Of a DNA stretch of 6,776 nucleotides, positions 4,742-6,776 are shown in pieces. The notes under the pieces were generated by a model, which saw only the letters and a program-made list of their open reading frames with translations, searched no databases and was not told where the DNA came from. The stretch spans positions 1 through 6,776 of the forward strand of contig JASHSX010000061.1 of the NCBI GenBank assembly GCA_030040865.1. Direction: 5' to 3'. Both the position numbers and the translations under genes were made by a program. The first letter of the stretch is position 1. Each line of letters opens with the position of its first letter. Source of the stretch: Thermoplasmata archaeon. GTDB lineage: Archaea > Thermoplasmatota > Thermoplasmata > Lutacidiplasmatales > UBA184.

Positions 4742-5692
4742 ATGAGGCCGGGCCGGACGGGCTCCGAGCAACCGGCCGCTCGACGGTGGGGTGCGCGCCG
4801 GACGATAGTCGCGGCCGTTGCGATCGTGCTGGTCGTTCTGCTTCTTCCCTCGCTCGCCCAAGCGGCCGCTCCCGCCTGGGCCGACCCCCCGAGCTGGGGC
4901 AACGGGGTCGTCTTCTGCGCCTTCGAGAGCGACCTTCCCGGACTCACCGCCTCTCCGGCCTCGGCGATCGGAACCGGGCTCTCGGTGCAGGGCCTCTCCC
5001 TGCAGGAACGTGACGGCGTGAGGATCGTTGCGTGGGCCGACTTCTCCGCGAGCGACTGGACGGTCACCAACGCGAGCGACGAGGACACGTTCGACCTGGA
5101 GTACAATGCCTCGGTCCCGGTCGTGAACGCGACGGGGGGCGTCGGCGCGGTCACCGTCGGGATCGACTTCGTGCTCCCGGCCTACTCGGGCGCCGACCCG
5201 GCCCCGGCGAACGTCGTCGTGATGGGAATGTACCTCGCCGGCTGGCCGTGGCAATCCGGCCTTGACCTCCTCGTCCTCTCGGTGACGCTCGCACCGGCGT
5301 CGTCGGACGAGCACCTCGCCTACGCCGACGCGACGGGCGGTAACGTCTCGAGCGTGGCCAACGCGTCCGGTGCGACGATCGGAGCCTTCCTTCCCGGTGC
5401 CGCCGGCACGGTCAGCGTTCCCGGTTCGCCGCCGTCCTCGATCGCCGCCCTCTCCTCCGCGACCCCCAACGGTACGCGAGCGACGGTCACGAGCAGCTTC
5501 TCGGCGAGCGGGGAGTACCGAACCCTCGACTACGCGAGCCACGTAGAGATCAATGTCCCGTCGACCGTCGCCGGCCTTCCGGTGGCCGACTACGTTCTCG
5601 TGGGCGGTGCCGCCGCCGTGATCGTCGCCGTCGTGGGCCTGGGGGGTCGACGGATCCGTCGTCGACCTTCGGACCTCGTCTTCGTGGAGTAG
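4742..5692 (+). CDS. Secreted, C-terminally anchored surface protein with six N-glycosylation sequons
   Basis: A 316-residue protein of unknown family. An arginine-rich N-terminus (WGARR at 16-20) leads to a hydrophobic core at about 21-38 and a likely signal-peptidase site near AQA-A (residue 42). The exported part (43-280) is rich in Ala, Ser, Thr, Val and Gly, predicts as beta-rich, and has sequons N-X-S/T at Asn110, 122, 129, 201, 207 and 243. A second hydrophobic segment (about 282-300) is followed by GGRRIRRR, a stop-transfer signal, leaving a 16-residue cytoplasmic tail. The layout is type I: outside domain, one anchor. Only one cysteine (Cys59) is present in the mature part. The ATG at 4742 has no Shine-Dalgarno site and sits after an AT patch and the phased sites. 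The glycosyltransferase starts 5 nt after its stop, suggesting one operon and possibly a shared job in the glycosylated envelope. Confidence 0.75.
   Translation: MRPGRTGSEQPAARRWGARRTIVAAVAIVLVVLLLPSLAQAAAPAWADPPSWGNGVVFCAFESDLPGLTASPASAIGTGLSVQGLSLQERDGVRIVAWADFSASDWTVTNASDEDTFDLEYNASVPVVNATGGVGAVTVGIDFVLPAYSGADPAPANVVVMGMYLAGWPWQSGLDLLVLSVTLAPASSDEHLAYADATGGNVSSVANASGATIGAFLPGAAGTVSVPGSPPSSIAALSSATPNGTRATVTSSFSASGEYRTLDYASHVEINVPSTVAGLPVADYVLVGGAAAVIVAVVGLGGRRIRRRPSDLVFVE
5686..5689 (+). promoter_or_regulatory. Shine-Dalgarno site of the glycosyltransferase
   Basis: GGAG, inside the last codons of the surface-protein gene, lies 8 nt before the ATG at 5698. It supports this start and coupled translation of the two genes. 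Confidence 0.5.
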
Positions 5693-5697
5693 ACGAC

Positions 5698-6776
5698 ATG
5701 GCGGTACCAGGAGTGTCGGCGGAACGCCCTCACGTCCCATCTCCGTCGGCCCTGCATCGGATCGACGCGGGCATCGTCGCCCACAACGAGGAGGCGACCG
5801 TCCGGGACTCCCTGCGCTCCCTGCTGGACCAGACGCTCCCGTCGAACGTCGTGTGGGGCACCTTCTGGGTCGTGGCGAGCGGCTGCACCGATCGGACCGT
5901 GGAGATCGTCGAAGAGGTCCGCGCGACCGAGCCCCGGGTCCACCTCGTCAACGAACCGGCGCGACGGGGCAAGTCGCGGGCGATCGTGGAGGTGCTCGAG
6001 CGGGCCCGCGGAGAGGCGGTCGTGCTGCTCAACTCGGACGCGGTGGCGGAGCCGGGCTCGGTGGGCGCTCTCCTCGCCGCCAGCGAGGGGGCGGAACCTC
6101 CGTTCGGGATCATGGGCCGCCCCGTTCCCAACGTCGTCGGCCGCCCGGCGGTCGACGGGATGGTCTCGCTCCTGTGGACGCTCCACCACGAGTTCCACCT
6201 CGAGATGCGGGCCGACGCCGGGGGAACCCACCTCTCCGACGAGCTCCTGCTGGTGAGCCTTCCCGCTCCGCCGGCGCTCCGGCAGGGGATCATCAACGAC
6301 GGTTCGTTCCTGGGTGCGTGGCTCTCGCTTCACCGCGGGACCCGGCGCTACGCGCCCGAGGCGCGGGTCCGCATCGAAGCCCCGCGGAGTTTCCGGGACC
6401 ACCTCCGCCAGCGGCGCCGCATCCGCGTCGGGGACCATCAGGTCACCTCGATCCTCGGCGTCACCCCTTCGACCGTCACGACCCTCTCGCTCGAGCAGCC
6501 GGCCCGCGGTTGGGCCGTGATCCGACGAGGGCTCCGTACCGGCGAGCATCCGGTCCGGGATCTCGTCCTGGTCTCCGCGGCCGAGGTGACGGCGACGATC
6601 GCAGCGCGCTGGGATCTCACCGTCCGCGGCCGGGACCACGTCCTGTGGGAGCGGGTCCAGCGCCCGTCGGTCGCTCGGTCCCCGGAGGGTCCGCCCCCGC
6701 GCGCGGCCGTGGACCGGCCGGTCGACCGTCGGCTGCGGTCCCTGCTCGAGGTCGCTGGTAGGTACCGGACCGGGAT
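5698..6776 (+). CDS. Family 2 glycosyltransferase (3' end outside the window)
   Basis: Open from ATG 5698 to the window edge (359 complete codons, no stop). The first half is a GT-A fold of GT2 type: IVAHNEEATV (26-35) is the first nucleotide-binding strand and loop, SGCTDRT (61-67) matches the usual 'GSTDGT', RRGKSRAIVEVLERARGE (89-106) the following lysine segment, and LLNSDA (110-115) the place of the metal-binding DxD, here N-S-D. IINDGSF (199-205) occupies the position of the catalytic ED, and QRRRIRVG (238-245) that of QxxRW. The C-terminal part, with AARWDLTVRGRDHVLWERVQ (302-321), resembles the end of archaeal and bacterial sugar transferases, but the protein continues with a Pro/Arg-rich stretch. 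No transmembrane helix is evident so far. The likely role is sugar transfer to a lipid carrier or surface glycan; donor and acceptor are unknown. It is coupled to the surface-protein gene. Confidence 0.85.
   Translation, partial: MAVPGVSAERPHVPSPSALHRIDAGIVAHNEEATVRDSLRSLLDQTLPSNVVWGTFWVVASGCTDRTVEIVEEVRATEPRVHLVNEPARRGKSRAIVEVLERARGEAVVLLNSDAVAEPGSVGALLAASEGAEPPFGIMGRPVPNVVGRPAVDGMVSLLWTLHHEFHLEMRADAGGTHLSDELLLVSLPAPPALRQGIINDGSFLGAWLSLHRGTRRYAPEARVRIEAPRSFRDHLRQRRRIRVGDHQVTSILGVTPSTVTTLSLEQPARGWAVIRRGLRTGEHPVRDLVLVSAAEVTATIAARWDLTVRGRDHVLWERVQRPSVARSPEGPPPRAAVDRPVDRRLRSLLEVAGRYRTG

Noticed and set aside
3658..5154. Long reverse open frame (498 codons) across the regulator and surface-protein genes
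   Set aside because: It runs antisense through three well-supported genes and has no recognisable domain; it mirrors the codon bias of the real genes.
5590..6639. Long reverse open frame (349 codons) opposite the glycosyltransferase
   Set aside because: The forward frame has clear GT2 motifs; the reverse product is Arg/Asp-rich without any domain.

Overview
The window is GC-rich DNA, dense with genes, and most likely from an archaeon. The evidence for an archaeon is a SOSS-B/RPA-like single-OB protein, a tandem winged-helix regulator of the kind common in Euryarchaeota and Thermoplasmatota, and short AT-rich boxes centred about 28 nt upstream of several start codons, the spacing expected for leaderless archaeal transcripts. 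A GC-rich Thermoplasmatota-type lineage is my best guess, but it is an inference from gene types, not a proven assignment.

Left part (1-722, + strand): the last codons of an unidentified gene, a 50-aa zinc-ribbon microprotein, and an OB-fold ssDNA-binding protein. A 203-bp convergent gap (723-925) follows. It has no gene I can support, but a hairpin lies just beyond the stop codon on each side.

Middle part (926-3730, - strand): read in the direction of transcription this is a prenyltransferase/squalene-cyclase-type alpha/alpha-toroid protein, a 45-aa zinc-ribbon microprotein, MoaA (GTP 3',8-cyclase of molybdenum cofactor synthesis) and a universal stress protein of the ATP-binding type. The genes point the same way, but AT boxes in front of the zinc-ribbon gene and moaA suggest separate promoters.

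Right part (3856-6776, + strand): a small three-helix membrane protein is followed after 3 nt by a tandem winged-helix regulator. Next is a short intergenic region with two identical TTGGACCAA sites 21 bp apart and a third related site 22 bp on. A secreted, C-terminally anchored surface protein with six N-glycosylation sequons follows, and after 5 nt a family-2 glycosyltransferase that runs off the window. The most interesting hypothesis is that the membrane protein/winged-helix pair controls the surface-protein/glycosyltransferase operon through these phased sites. No CRISPR array, tRNA, rRNA, insertion sequence or known defence system was seen.
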